Below, one piece after another: positions 16,467 through 26,094 of a stretch of DNA of 38,990 nt. The notes beneath the pieces are model-generated. The model was given only the letters and a program-made list of their open reading frames with translations. It had not been told where the DNA came from and searched no databases. The DNA comes from Clostridiales bacterium. GTDB taxonomy: Bacteria > Bacillota > Clostridia > Christensenellales > Aristaeellaceae. Position 1 is the stretch's first letter. Every line of letters begins with the position of its first letter. The position numbers and the translations under genes are program-made. Location of the stretch: contig JAIKWZ010000050.1 in assembly GCA_024684375.1 (NCBI GenBank), forward strand, positions 94,396-133,385. The letters run 5' to 3'.

Positions 16467-19400
16467 TCAGTGCCTCTTTCTGAGCCCGTTAAAAAGCACA
16501 AACGCCACGCCAAGCCATCCAACTGCGATGGGCAGTAGCCACAAATAGCGGAAACCAGTATCGCCGGTCTGCGGGGTTTCTCCGCCTTCCGGCACAGGTT
16601 TATTCTGCATCGTCACTTTTTGAATTTCACCGGTATCTTTGACCTCAAAGCTTATATCCTCGGAAATGATATACCCGTCCGGCGCGCTCTCTTCGCGCAG
16701 GGTATATTTTCCAACGGGGAGCATTTCGATCCTGTGCGGTTTATCTTCAGATACCCAGCTTTCGACGGTCTCGCCTTTGCTGTTCAGTATGCTGAGCTTT
16801 GCGCCGGGCAGTTCTTCACCGGCAATATCCGTCTTGGATATTTCGACCCGAATTACGTTGTCTGTAAACTGTGCCTCCAGCATATCGCCGGGCAGTTCGT
16901 TTGAACGGAAAAACACCGCTTCTGCCGAACTCGCATAACCGGCAGGCGGCATCACTTCCCGGATATAAAACTCAAACCCAATGGGCAGATCGGTTTCAAA
17001 GCTCAGTTTTCCGGTTGCATCAGTAGCCTTCTGTTCGATGAGAGCATCCTTCTTTATGATTGTGTTTCCGTTGACAGTGATGTTTTCACCGGCATACAGC
17101 CCAAAGACTGCATCTGCAAGTACCTCACTGCTTGCTTCGTCAGTCTTGATTACCCGGATCTTCACTTTTTGACGTTCATTCTGCCATCCCTCGGAATAGG
17201 TTACGACCGCTGTACTGGAGTCCCGGTAGCTAAGGTCGATAACGCGGGCTTTGTCGTCGATAATGTAGCCGTCCGCCGTTCCGGTCTCCACGACATAATA
17301 CTGTCCCAGCGGAAGATTATCCAGTCTGGCATAACCGGAAGAATCCGTTTTTATGGTGGCGATCTTCGTGCCCGCCGTGTAATAGGGAGCCGTAGCGCCA
17401 TCGGCATGCGTTATGTCCGTATAGGCGTATACATCGAAGGTCACGTCCTTGAGCGAACCGAAAATGTATTGGAATTTGCTGCCGATCCAGCCGGTAGCGC
17501 TGTCCCAGGAGGACACTTCGGATAAGAATTCGCCGGATTTGTTTATGATGATGCTGCCGGTTGGCACGTCATCGTACATGACCACTTTCTGCACGGTACC
17601 GTCGCCTTTGACGGTGAATTTGACCTCGCTGGAAACAAGGTAACCGTAAGGAGCAATATCTTCCTTCAAGGTATAGGTTTCACCAATGGCAAGCCCTTCG
17701 ACGATGTGAGGGCTGCCTGCAATGGACACCCATGATTCTATCACTTTACCGCTTTTGTCTTTCAGCGTGATCTTAGCGCCATCGAGTTCCACTCCTGTGG
17801 TGGCATCCGCTTTGCTGATTGCAACCTGCACCGGTTCATTCAAAAGAGTCCTGCTGACGGCTACAACTTCTTTGTCCTGTCCCTGCCAGCGCAAATCTAT
17901 CTCGTGAATCTGATCCGAGATCATGTAGCCCCTGGGAGCCTGAATCTCACCGAGCAGATACTTGCCAAAGGGCAGATCTACATCGAATACCGCATATCCC
18001 GTGCTGCCCGTTGTGGCGGTTGCCACACAGGTACCTGCGGGTACAAGCACAGAGCCGTTGAGCATAATATCATTTTGTGCGTACAGTCCGAATACCGCGC
18101 CGGACAAATGCAGTTTTCCATTGGCGGACAGTTTTTCAACCTGCACTTCGGCTTTCTGACGCCTGTTGCTGACAGTCACAGTTTCTACAACCACAGCCGT
18201 TTCCTGATCTGAATAGCTTAGCGTTACATAGTGTTTTCCGCTATCCAGCACAAATCCGTCAGCGGCCTGTTTTTCTACGATATAATACTTGCCAAGAGGT
18301 AGTTCGACTGTCCAAGCATCCCCCTGACTGTCGGTGACCAGCTCGCAAACGAGGGCATCTTCTGCAATTTCAAGGAATCGTTCGCCGTTTTCGTCCTTTT
18401 GTCCGTCGGCGGAATAGATGTTTTCGGCTGCATGTACTTCCAGCCGTACACCGCTGATATAGCATTCCTCATAGATAAACTTGCCGTCTCTGTATCCGGT
18501 CAGCATTTCACCGATCTTGCTTATATGGATTCTTCCTCTGGCGGTGGCATCACTGAGTTTTACCTCGATGACCGGTTCATTGGTGATGGGATCAATTTTG
18601 TAAGCGACATCATCTCCAACCGTAATATCGACAGAGAATGAATTGAGCAGATAACCTGCAGGCGCGCTGACCTCGGTAACGCGGTAACGGCCCGGTCTTA
18701 GCGACTCCGGCAGTGTAAGTGTGCCGCTCTCATCGGTAACGAAAGTGGTATGCTGCGCAGGGCTGGGATAGCTTGTTCCCTGAGACACGTAAGTGTTGTT
18801 ATCCAAATCATATACAGTAAAGCCTGCCCCGGCGATTGCGGCTACGCGGCCCGTTTCGGAATCAAGCTTTATGATCCTCAGTTTTGCGGAAAACTCCTGA
18901 TCCAGCAGCACCCGCCATACCTGGGGATCGTTCGGCGCGTTTTCACTGACGGTCACGATGAAATCATCGACGGGAGCGTAATTCTCTGGCGTGGTCGTTT
19001 CGCGCACGATGTAGGTACCATACGGCAAGGGAATGGAAACAGCATAGCCCTTGCTGTCCGTGAAAATTTCCGTAGCGCCATCTTTGCCGATGACAACCGG
19101 CTGAGCGGAAGTCAGGTCATAACTGCCATCCGGTTTTAACTTCAAGTCAGAAACTAACCATGCGGTAAAACCTGCGCCTTGGAGCAACGGCGCATTGGTA
19201 CCGGCATTTTTGACTGCCTTTATAATCTGGAAAGGCTGCCTGGATACCTGTTCCTTCAGACTCAGGCTACAAGAAATTGTGGAAGAATTCACATCTGCGG
19301 TAAGATTGACCTCGTATTCGGTCGTATCCAGTATATAACCTTTCGACGGGCTGATCTCTTTCAGGTAGTATCTGCCTGGATAGAGGCCACTTGCAGACGC

Positions 19401-22400
19401 TTCCCCGTTGGCGTCTGTAGTAAGCGAGGTAACCTGTGCGTTCGGTTCATAGGCAGTGCTTCCGCTGTCTGGCAACGGGATACGCTCGCGCGCAAACAAG
19501 CCGTAAACCGCTCCTGACAGTACCGCGTCGCCTTGAGAAACAACGGTTTCTGCATCGACTTTTCGTATATCCAGTTTTGCGGTAATGGCGCAATCCGCGA
19601 ATTCGCAGCTGTAGTTCCTGACAGATACCGCCTGGTCTTCATAGGTAAAGCTGAACAGGCAGTCATCACTATCTGACATGTATCCTTGAGGCGCTTTTGC
19701 TTCGGATACCCTGTAGCTGTACCCGTTTGGCAGATCAGCAGAGAAGCGGGCTGCACCGTCTGAACCGGTAGTAACAGTTTCAATAAGCTGCCCCTGCTCT
19801 ACGACGACATCGCCGGAGCAATTATATATGTCCTCAGCTGCATACAAAGCGATTTGTGCGTCGGCCAAAGGCTGCCTGGAATCCGCATCCCGTTTATATG
19901 CGACGATCTCTGCTTTCTGCCTGTCATTGGTAAACGTCGTCTCATCGAAAGCCAGCTCCGTTTCCTGCCCGGCGTATTCCAGTTTTACGGAGTGCTTTTC
20001 CGGTGAAAGCACATAACCGTAAGGCGCTGTGACTTCTTCCACCAGGTATTCTCCCAGTGGAAGGTTTTCAATAAGAACTTCACCATCGTTATTGGTCCGG
20101 GCATAGTCAACGACGATGCTGCCTTTTTGGTAAACAAGAGCGCCGTCTGCACCGTAAATATTACTACGCGCCGTCACCCTGTACACTGCGCCGCTGAGCT
20201 TTCGAACAGTATATACGAAACGAACGCCCTTGTCGGATACTTCCGCGTCCGTCAGCATTTCGCCCTTTTTATATATCTTGAGTCCCGCTTTCTGCGCTTC
20301 ATTCTTTACGGAGACGGTGACAGCCAGATGATCTCCCATATCCACATTGTAAACCGTAGGATTGAGCTTGTAGCCCGAAGGAGCGGAAAGCTCCTTTATG
20401 TAGACGGTTCTGTAGGCGCGGGATATGGAAACGGAAGCTGCGCCGTTTTCATCCGTGGTTATTTCATACAGCAGCTCCGTGCACCCTTCATCCGCGTAAA
20501 TGCCGAGCTTCGCGCCGGCAAGATGTAGGTTGGAATCGGAGGCGTCCGCCTTGATGACGGTTAGCTCAGTCTCACCCTGCCATTCAACGGAAAAACACAC
20601 GCTGCCGCCATAGGTTTCCGAGGCGTAACTGCCCAGATCCTGTGTTTTGGTTCCGGTCTTTATGACGATGACTTTCCATACTTTTTCGATGGAGCCGCTC
20701 AGCTTGTCACTGTTCCATTTGCCGTCCATATTGGCGGGGGCAGTAAAATAGAAACTGGTGCCGCCATGGATAACCACACTGCCGTTTTGCACTGTTTCCC
20801 CGGTATCCACATTATGGAAGCTCACGCCGTCTGGAAGCTCAAGCGTGATCATGTTCCGGGAATCGGCGTTTAATCTGATGGTCTCAGTTATCTGTATGCC
20901 GTTTTCGGTTTGTATGACCGACAGTTCTGATTTGCTCAGGCTAATAAGCGGGGAAGGCGGATCGGGCTGCTCGCTTAAATAGTCCATCCATTCCTTTACC
21001 TTATACTTTTCCAGACCGCTGCTTGTGCATTTGTACGTGGCCGCAGTGTAATCGCCGGTATAGAAATAACTGGCGGCCATGTGCGTGAGGATATAGCGGA
21101 TGTTCCCACTGTAGTCCGGATAGAAACTTGCCGACAGATCACCGGGGCCGCCGTAACCGTAGTACAGCGCCTTATTCAGGTTTTTGTTGGAGTCAAAGAT
21201 GGACTGGGCAAAGCTTCCGTCTTTGGGGCTTGCAGCCTGGGATTGCAGACAGTAAGCGATCTTGCCGTCCACCTTATACAGGAAGGTACTGTAGGAGCCT
21301 AAGTCCGTGGGGTATTTGATCTTATCCCCGCGCTTCAGCTTGGCGTTGCCCTCTATAACGATATTCTCCGGATCATCCTCTGCCGGTGCGTCATCGTCAG
21401 TGGGCTCATCTTCATTGGTGTCAGTGTCAGTGGTTTCGGCGCTGTCAGATTCTTCGGCAGCTAAATCATCGAAAGGCTCGCTGCCCAGAGCATCTTCGTT
21501 TGCCTCTCCTTCGACTTCCTCATCACCAGGGACAGGATCAGTTTCGATGTTGCTTTCATCGGGTATGGTTTCCCGGGGCTCCATTGAAGTTCGATCAGAT
21601 ACTCCATCTTCGATGGAAGAATCGGTATCATTGCCAGCGTTATTTTCAGTATTGTCATAGCCTGGCTCGGATTCTTCTTCCGATTCCTGTACTGTGACAG
21701 CGGCATCATCAGTTTCATCCACTGCCTCATCCTGACTCACATCCGAAACATTATCGGTTATATCTGCACCGTCTCCTGATTCTGCGGTTTCATTTTCAGT
21801 GGAATCTTCCTCGTCGGAAGCATTTTCCTGGGCAGCATCCTCCGGTCTATCCGATTCTTCCATCCCGGATGGATCGCCGCTTTTTTCCCCATCATCATTC
21901 TCGGCATTGTCCTCATATACTGTATCCTCGATAATCTCAACCTCAGTATTCACCTCCGTTTCAGCTGTTTCGTTTTCATCCTGGTTGGGATTTTCCGGTG
22001 CTGGCGCTTCTTCCACCGTTTCGGGCACAATGGATTCCCGCGCCTCCAGTACGGTCACAACCCTGCTGATCTCATAGGACGGATGTCCGCTCACCGGTTC
22101 TACAATGTAAAATACTGTATATTTTCCTGCGTCATCCGGGGAAAAACTGTGCCCGTTGGGACCGTCCACGCGATAAACAGTGATCTGTAGCACAGGATGA
22201 TTTTCGTCCTTGCCGAACCATTGTTTCTCGATCAGGTCGAATGCCGCGCCAGCTTCAATCGCAACATCATCCGGTCGAATGATCTCATCCGTATCCAGCA
22301 TGCTCAGGACATCCTTCAGCAAGGGATAGCCGGTTTCCGTGTCATACTCTTTGGTTCCTTCACCGGCCACAGGCAACATGACGCTCCCTGCAAAAAGCAG

Positions 22401-22445
22401 TGCTGCCATAAACAGCGCAATCAGTCTGGTCATTCTCTTATTCAT
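16467..22445 (-). CDS. Giant SpaA/Cna-B-repeat surface adhesin with sortase signal
   Basis: A 1992-residue cell-wall protein. In order: signal peptide (1-28); a small domain (about 35-135); a very acidic Glu/Asp/Ser/Thr stalk (about 140-365); a thioester-like domain (about 370-490) with Cys399 in AYCLQS and His455 in LTHMAASY; a beta-rich domain to about 615; then about twelve Cna-B-type modules, each with a start like K-D, a centre like GA-FGLY, and an end like LP-GKY-V-E--AP-GY; finally TPQTG at 1957-1961, a hydrophobic segment and RKRH. The Lys and Glu placement suggests self-formed isopeptide bonds. It probably reaches far from the cell and aids contact with surfaces or mating partners, anchored by the class B sortase downstream. 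GGAGG lies 7 bases before the ATG. Repeats are diverged, not recent copies. Confidence 0.88.
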   Translation of the reverse strand: MNKRMTRLIALFMAALLFAGSVMLPVAGEGTKEYDTETGYPLLKDVLSMLDTDEIIRPDDVAIEAGAAFDLIEKQWFGKDENHPVLQITVYRVDGPNGHSFSPDDAGKYTVFYIVEPVSGHPSYEISRVVTVLEARESIVPETVEEAPAPENPNQDENETAETEVNTEVEIIEDTVYEDNAENDDGEKSGDPSGMEESDRPEDAAQENASDEEDSTENETAESGDGADITDNVSDVSQDEAVDETDDAAVTVQESEEESEPGYDNTENNAGNDTDSSIEDGVSDRTSMEPRETIPDESNIETDPVPGDEEVEGEANEDALGSEPFDDLAAEESDSAETTDTDTNEDEPTDDDAPAEDDPENIVIEGNAKLKRGDKIKYPTDLGSYSTFLYKVDGKIAYCLQSQAASPKDGSFAQSIFDSNKNLNKALYYGYGGPGDLSASFYPDYSGNIRYILTHMAASYFYTGDYTAATYKCTSSGLEKYKVKEWMDYLSEQPDPPSPLISLSKSELSVIQTENGIQITETIRLNADSRNMITLELPDGVSFHNVDTGETVQNGSVVIHGGTSFYFTAPANMDGKWNSDKLSGSIEKVWKVIVIKTGTKTQDLGSYASETYGGSVCFSVEWQGETELTVIKADASDSNLHLAGAKLGIYADEGCTELLYEITTDENGAASVSISRAYRTVYIKELSAPSGYKLNPTVYNVDMGDHLAVTVSVKNEAQKAGLKIYKKGEMLTDAEVSDKGVRFVYTVRKLSGAVYRVTARSNIYGADGALVYQKGSIVVDYARTNNDGEVLIENLPLGEYLVEEVTAPYGYVLSPEKHSVKLEYAGQETELAFDETTFTNDRQKAEIVAYKRDADSRQPLADAQIALYAAEDIYNCSGDVVVEQGQLIETVTTGSDGAARFSADLPNGYSYRVSEAKAPQGYMSDSDDCLFSFTYEDQAVSVRNYSCEFADCAITAKLDIRKVDAETVVSQGDAVLSGAVYGLFARERIPLPDSGSTAYEPNAQVTSLTTDANGEASASGLYPGRYYLKEISPSKGYILDTTEYEVNLTADVNSSTISCSLSLKEQVSRQPFQIIKAVKNAGTNAPLLQGAGFTAWLVSDLKLKPDGSYDLTSAQPVVIGKDGATEIFTDSKGYAVSIPLPYGTYIVRETTTPENYAPVDDFIVTVSENAPNDPQVWRVLLDQEFSAKLRIIKLDSETGRVAAIAGAGFTVYDLDNNTYVSQGTSYPSPAQHTTFVTDESGTLTLPESLRPGRYRVTEVSAPAGYLLNSFSVDITVGDDVAYKIDPITNEPVIEVKLSDATARGRIHISKIGEMLTGYRDGKFIYEECYISGVRLEVHAAENIYSADGQKDENGERFLEIAEDALVCELVTDSQGDAWTVELPLGKYYIVEKQAADGFVLDSGKHYVTLSYSDQETAVVVETVTVSNRRQKAEVQVEKLSANGKLHLSGAVFGLYAQNDIMLNGSVLVPAGTCVATATTGSTGYAVFDVDLPFGKYLLGEIQAPRGYMISDQIHEIDLRWQGQDKEVVAVSRTLLNEPVQVAISKADATTGVELDGAKITLKDKSGKVIESWVSIAGSPHIVEGLAIGETYTLKEDIAPYGYLVSSEVKFTVKGDGTVQKVVMYDDVPTGSIIINKSGEFLSEVSSWDSATGWIGSKFQYIFGSLKDVTFDVYAYTDITHADGATAPYYTAGTKIATIKTDSSGYARLDNLPLGQYYVVETGTADGYIIDDKARVIDLSYRDSSTAVVTYSEGWQNERQKVKIRVIKTDEASSEVLADAVFGLYAGENITVNGNTIIKKDALIEQKATDATGKLSFETDLPIGFEFYIREVMPPAGYASSAEAVFFRSNELPGDMLEAQFTDNVIRVEISKTDIAGEELPGAKLSILNSKGETVESWVSEDKPHRIEMLPVGKYTLREESAPDGYIISEDISFEVKDTGEIQKVTMQNKPVPEGGETPQTGDTGFRYLWLLPIAVGWLGVAFVLFNGLRKRH

Positions 22446-22460
22446 GGTATCGCCTCCGTT

Positions 22461-22862
22461 TCATTCTTTCGGGTCTGTTGCAGGTAAAAAGCAATTTTCT
22501 ACCCAATAGTGCCTGCCATCCTTCTTCATTGTTCTTTCAGCTTTTCTGAATTCCCTGTCCACGTCATCCGGCAACTTTTTACGGCTAAACCGCAGAATCG
22601 AAGCCACTGTATAGGACAGGCGCTCTTTTCGGATATGGTTCCGTGTCACGTATATGTATTTCACGTCTTCAAGCGGCAGCATGTAGGCCATGTATTCGGG
22701 ATTGATCCACATGACACCGTTCAGGCTGCTGGTAATCACGGTTTCGTCCGTTTCCCACATAGTGTTGAATGCTTCCTGCGTAAGCCGTTTTAGTCCCAAT
22801 CGCAACGTCGCATTTTCAATGAGCGTCCATAATTCTGCTTTTTTCAGTTTCCAGATACTCAT
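22461..22862 (-). CDS. Small ICE protein of unknown function
   Basis: A 133-residue soluble protein starting MSIWKLKKAELW, with no signal peptide or membrane segment. Its second half (ILRFSRKKLPDDVDREFRKAERTMKKDGRHYWVENC) is basic and helical. I do not recognise the family. The start overlaps the stop of the DUF7768-like gene by 4 bases (ATGA), so the two are translationally coupled. It lies 15 bases before the adhesin stop-to-start region of the same leftward block. Being intact and in tight overlap argues that it is a real gene. Confidence 0.65.
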   Translation of the reverse strand: MSIWKLKKAELWTLIENATLRLGLKRLTQEAFNTMWETDETVITSSLNGVMWINPEYMAYMLPLEDVKYIYVTRNHIRKERLSYTVASILRFSRKKLPDDVDREFRKAERTMKKDGRHYWVENCFLPATDPKE

Positions 22863-23368
22863 TTTCCCTTGCCCTCCGTAGCAGTTCTCTCGCGATGCGG
22901 GTTTATACCGCCGATCTTTCTTATCATCGTATAATCACCATTGCTGTCCTTTCCGAAATAGCGTATGGTTTTGCCCTTGCGTACGGAACGCACAAGCTCA
23001 GATTTCATGGACGCAGGTGGCTCACCGTCAAATATCCAGATTTCCGAGGCGTGTCTGATCCAGGCTCTTGTCCAGCTCAGCACCATCCTCTGTTGATCCG
23101 GATCGGTAATATCCACGATCCCAGCATAGAACAGAAGCGGAGCCAGAGGCTGAGCGCCCTGCTTTAAGGCAAAGCGACAGCACTCTTCCAGGTGGGCAAT
23201 ATCCCTATCATTTTGCACAGGTTTGGCTGGGCAGATATAGATGGGCTGTCCGGCCCATGCAACATAACCGGAAGGCTGAACCCGGGAGATGTTTCTGAGC
23301 GCAATACCAGCCGTGGGATCATAGTAGCCGGAATAGTTGTACATCAGTTCGTCTTTTACATATCCCAT
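22859..23368 (-). CDS. DUF7768-like protein (nucleoside deoxyribosyltransferase-like fold)
   Basis: A 169-residue protein. The core is YICPAKP at about 49, then H-EE--RFALKQGAQPLAP-LF-A, then a region with DQQR and the segment EIWIFDGEPPASMKSELV. That pattern is shared by DUF4406/DUF7768-type proteins related to nucleoside 2-deoxyribosyltransferases, in which a conserved 'elWvfG--iS-GM--Ei' block closes the domain. Here the usual 'S-GM' Gly is replaced (ASMKSE), so activity is uncertain. It sits between the polymerase-like gene and a small unknown gene, overlapping the latter by 4 bases. The substrate is unknown. Confidence 0.6.
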   Translation of the reverse strand: MGYVKDELMYNYSGYYDPTAGIALRNISRVQPSGYVAWAGQPIYICPAKPVQNDRDIAHLEECCRFALKQGAQPLAPLLFYAGIVDITDPDQQRMVLSWTRAWIRHASEIWIFDGEPPASMKSELVRSVRKGKTIRYFGKDSNGDYTMIRKIGGINPHRERTATEGKGK

Positions 23369-23380
23369 AGGTCAGCCTCC

Positions 23381-25072
23381 TTACGGCTTGTGCTCTGAAA
23401 GCTCATTGGCCCGCACGAAGTAATCCTTGCACCAGTAGGCGCGAACGTTCAGATTCAGACCTTCAGCCCAGCACGGTGTGGAGACCAGACATTCCACGCT
23501 TTTCAGGTTAAGTAAGTTACGCCTGTCTTCAATTACGACGCCGTTCGGGTAAAACATGACAACGTCGTGACAAGACAAATACAGGGAGGTGACGGCGCTT
23601 ACGAGGATATCCCGCATGATCGCCTGAACGATATCCGTTGCCAGCCAGTATCCGCTCAGCATCATATCCGAGTATCTGTGATGACCATCGTAGCCGGAAT
23701 AGCCTAAAGCGCCGTCGCAGAGGTATTCCGCATTGTTGTAGTACAACAGTCTGCGTGAAGGCAGCCTGACAGAGAAGCATCTGCCTGTCAGATCCAGTCT
23801 GATGCTTCCCACATAGGCTTCACCGGTCGAAGCGCATGTATCAATTGCTTTACTAAGCTTTCGGATGTATTGCTCCATGCCGATATCCCCGCAAAGCCAA
23901 TCTGTGACGGACTTTTCCAGAGCATCGTATTCCGCGACGCACAGGCGACTCATACGGTCGGCAGTGAACGCGGAGGGCAAAAGCTCAGACAACGCGGAAG
24001 GTACTCGGCGACTAAGCTCCCGAAACTGCTCGTAGCTACCTGTCAGGGCAGCCTCCCTGAGCGCATTCAACCTTCCAGTGTTGCTGGCGGGCAGATTGTC
24101 TGCCTGAACGGGTCCGTTCCCAAACCGGCCTACACGGGCAGTATAATACTGATACAGGCCGCGCAGCCTGCCGTCTTTACTGACGCTGTCTGCGATGGCT
24201 TTGTACTTGTTTATGCTGTTTTTCCTGAGCTGCGTCCACAGATCAATGGCCTGCCTTGTCTGCTTATCCGCATGGGAGCGAAGACGGTTCATTGCTTCTA
24301 TGGAAACTGAGTCAGTTTTGTATCCGCGCTTTGTCAGCCACTGTCTGAAGGCCAGAGCGGAGTTTTCCTCTCCGATGCCGGTCAGATGGCGGAATTGCTC
24401 GACGCATTCCTTTTTCCACTGATCCATGTGTCCGACGGCTTTTCCGACAAAGTCTGTGTCGATTTGTACGCCGTCGTCGTTTATGAGCTGGGAAACATAG
24501 TATATTTCCAGTTCGCTCGCAGGCATCTTTTTGCCGATTTCAAGCTTTTGTTCCACCTCTCTCAGCCAGTCAATTCCGGCGCACATGATTTCCTGCCAGA
24601 CGCGCTGCTGCTGGAGTGAAGGCGCCGATTTGCTCAGCCTCGTGTTTTCCGCGTATGCCTTCAGCATGGCCCGCAGAGCTTCGCTGCCATAATCGCTCTT
24701 CATGCCCAGAGCCGCGCCAAGGCGTTTTTCTTTCTCGGGCCAACCGAGATACAAGGCCGCGGATTTCATGCATAGCCACTGATCGGGCGGCAGATAGCTT
24801 CCGACCGGAGCGCCCAATGCCCGCGACAGGCAGACGCGCGTAAATGCAGCATCATAGGTAACCTTGGTTATTTCGGGATCGTTCAACGCCTGCGCGAGGC
24901 TGTACGGGATGCGCCTGTTATCATCGAGGAAGAGCACTTGTGGAGCTTCTTTGCCAAAGGCCCAGGCAACCATCAGCAGGCGGAAAGAGCTGCTTTCGCT
25001 AAGACGGTACGCGCCTGAGCGTTTGGGGGCGCAGTCACTTCGGAATGCGATGCGGATATAGAGTTTTTTCAT
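23381..25072 (-). CDS. Family A DNA polymerase-like protein, apparently inactive
   Basis: A 563-residue protein that follows phage/ICE family A polymerases through most of its length. The 3'-5' exonuclease-like N-terminus (SGAYRLSES, LNDPEITKVTYDAAF-RVCLSRALG) and the polymerase blocks GRFGNGPVQADNLP, ALREAALTGSY and VRLPSRRLLYY are clear. However, the exonuclease D-x-E is replaced by Arg7 and Ala9 (LYIRIA), motif A Asp is Glu381 (VAEYDALE), motif C HDE is HDV (502-504), and the O-helix motif B (R---K----YG) is missing: motifs A and C are only 122 residues apart. GGAGGTGG precedes the ATG. The frame is intact, so the protein is probably made and may act as a DNA-binding or structural factor rather than an enzyme; that is inference. 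Confidence 0.75.
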   Translation of the reverse strand: MKKLYIRIAFRSDCAPKRSGAYRLSESSSFRLLMVAWAFGKEAPQVLFLDDNRRIPYSLAQALNDPEITKVTYDAAFTRVCLSRALGAPVGSYLPPDQWLCMKSAALYLGWPEKEKRLGAALGMKSDYGSEALRAMLKAYAENTRLSKSAPSLQQQRVWQEIMCAGIDWLREVEQKLEIGKKMPASELEIYYVSQLINDDGVQIDTDFVGKAVGHMDQWKKECVEQFRHLTGIGEENSALAFRQWLTKRGYKTDSVSIEAMNRLRSHADKQTRQAIDLWTQLRKNSINKYKAIADSVSKDGRLRGLYQYYTARVGRFGNGPVQADNLPASNTGRLNALREAALTGSYEQFRELSRRVPSALSELLPSAFTADRMSRLCVAEYDALEKSVTDWLCGDIGMEQYIRKLSKAIDTCASTGEAYVGSIRLDLTGRCFSVRLPSRRLLYYNNAEYLCDGALGYSGYDGHHRYSDMMLSGYWLATDIVQAIMRDILVSAVTSLYLSCHDVVMFYPNGVVIEDRRNLLNLKSVECLVSTPCWAEGLNLNVRAYWCKDYFVRANELSEHKP

Positions 25073-25111
25073 AGAACCACCTCCATGGTTTGTATTCGTT
25101 GTGTTCCAGGC

Positions 25112-25510
25112 TTATGCCATCGCCGGAGCAGCGTTTCTCAAAAGGCACCAGCCTTCCAGGAATTTAGCGGCGAAGATGTTGACGCCCCGCTTGATGAGCT
25201 TCCAGACGAAAACCGGACGGAACGCGGTCACGCTGCCTTTGCCCTCCACATCGATGATGCGCCACTCGCCTTGTTCTTTGCGCAGGGTCAGCATGATGCG
25301 ATCGTCATAGCAGATTACCTGCCAATCGGTGTCGAAGTGGACGCCGGCGGCCTCGTGGCAGGCGATATACATAGCTATTTCACGGCAGAAGCCTTTACAG
25401 CCCAGAAAGCCCATGCCGCGGATTTTTTGCTCGCGGAAGCGCTTGTAGGTTTTGTAGTTGAAGCTGACCTTTACGTCTTTGCCCGCCCTGGTCTTCATTA
25501 TGTTTTTCAT
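25112..25510 (-). CDS. Small basic ICE protein of unknown function
   Basis: A 132-residue protein starting MKNIMKTRAGKDVKVSFNYK, with no signal peptide or clear membrane segment, ending in a hydrophobic, Ala-rich tail (WKLIKRGVNIFAAKF). I do not recognise a family. It has GAGG about 10 bases before the ATG. It lies between the sigma-like gene (80 bases away) and the polymerase-like gene (39 bases away), all leftward, and is probably the second gene of that operon. The codon pattern resembles its neighbours, so I take it as real. Confidence 0.6.
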   Translation of the reverse strand: MKNIMKTRAGKDVKVSFNYKTYKRFREQKIRGMGFLGCKGFCREIAMYIACHEAAGVHFDTDWQVICYDDRIMLTLRKEQGEWRIIDVEGKGSVTAFRPVFVWKLIKRGVNIFAAKFLEGWCLLRNAAPAMA

Positions 25511-25590
25511 GGCATCTGCCTCGCTTTCGTTTATTGTGTCTCTCTATTGCGAAGGTCATTTGGAAGCTCCAAAAACAACGGGGATTGCAA

Positions 25591-26094
25591 CTAAATTTTC
25601 AAACGCTTAACAATACGGCTCATTTTTGCCCTGACGGCCTGTTCACTTATGCCGGAAGCCATGGCGATTTGCCTGACGGACAGTTTTTGTATCCAGACCT
25701 GTTCAAACAAGGCCCGCTGCTCTTCACTCATTTCGGATAATGCGCTTGTGAGCCGATGCAGGAGTTCTCCCCTTGCTTCCGCTTCCAGATAGAGCAATTC
25801 ACAATCGGAATGCTCATCTATAAAACAAATGGAATCACCGCCTGTTTCCTCGCACAGCCCGTCCAGACTGCAAACAGTGGTCTCATAATGATCTCCATTC
25901 CTGCGGTATCGTTTGCTGTAATGCTCGGAGCGTGCTTCCTTTCGGTGCATTTCCTTGAGCGCCGCGATGTGTTCCTCAGTGACGCCGTTTTGCCTGGCTG
26001 TCAGATGTATCCTGCGTCCGTCGTCCGTGTAGTAGATATAGCTGCTGTCGTCTGTATCGTTCATATGGGGATATAAATTGCGAAGCTGTTTCAT
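25591..26094 (-). CDS. Sigma-70 region 4-like transcription regulator
   Basis: A 167-residue protein started at MKQLRNLYPH (26094), with AAAAGGA just upstream. The C-terminal 60 residues (LTSALSEMSEEQRALFEQVWIQKLSVRQIAMASGI, here given in pieces: LSEMSEEQRALF, KLSVRQIAMASGISEQAVR) form a region-4 helix-turn-helix of sigma-70-like factors. The N-terminal half, DDGRRIHLTARQNGVTEEHI, resembles the short sigma-like regulators of Clostridial ICEs. It lacks regions 2 and 3, so it is unlikely to be a complete sigma factor by itself. It heads the leftward replication and conjugation block and is a likely activator of it. A complex hairpin with an oligo-T lies about 140 bases upstream. Confidence 0.75.
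   Translation of the reverse strand: MKQLRNLYPHMNDTDDSSYIYYTDDGRRIHLTARQNGVTEEHIAALKEMHRKEARSEHYSKRYRRNGDHYETTVCSLDGLCEETGGDSICFIDEHSDCELLYLEAEARGELLHRLTSALSEMSEEQRALFEQVWIQKLSVRQIAMASGISEQAVRAKMSRIVKRLKI

Noticed and set aside
16600..20600. Recent tandem duplication within the adhesin gene
   Set aside because: The Cna-B modules share only key positions at the protein level; no long identical DNA repeats were seen.
21799..22077. Ser-rich rightward frame opposite the adhesin stalk
   Set aside because: It is the antisense of the acidic Glu/Asp/Ser stalk.
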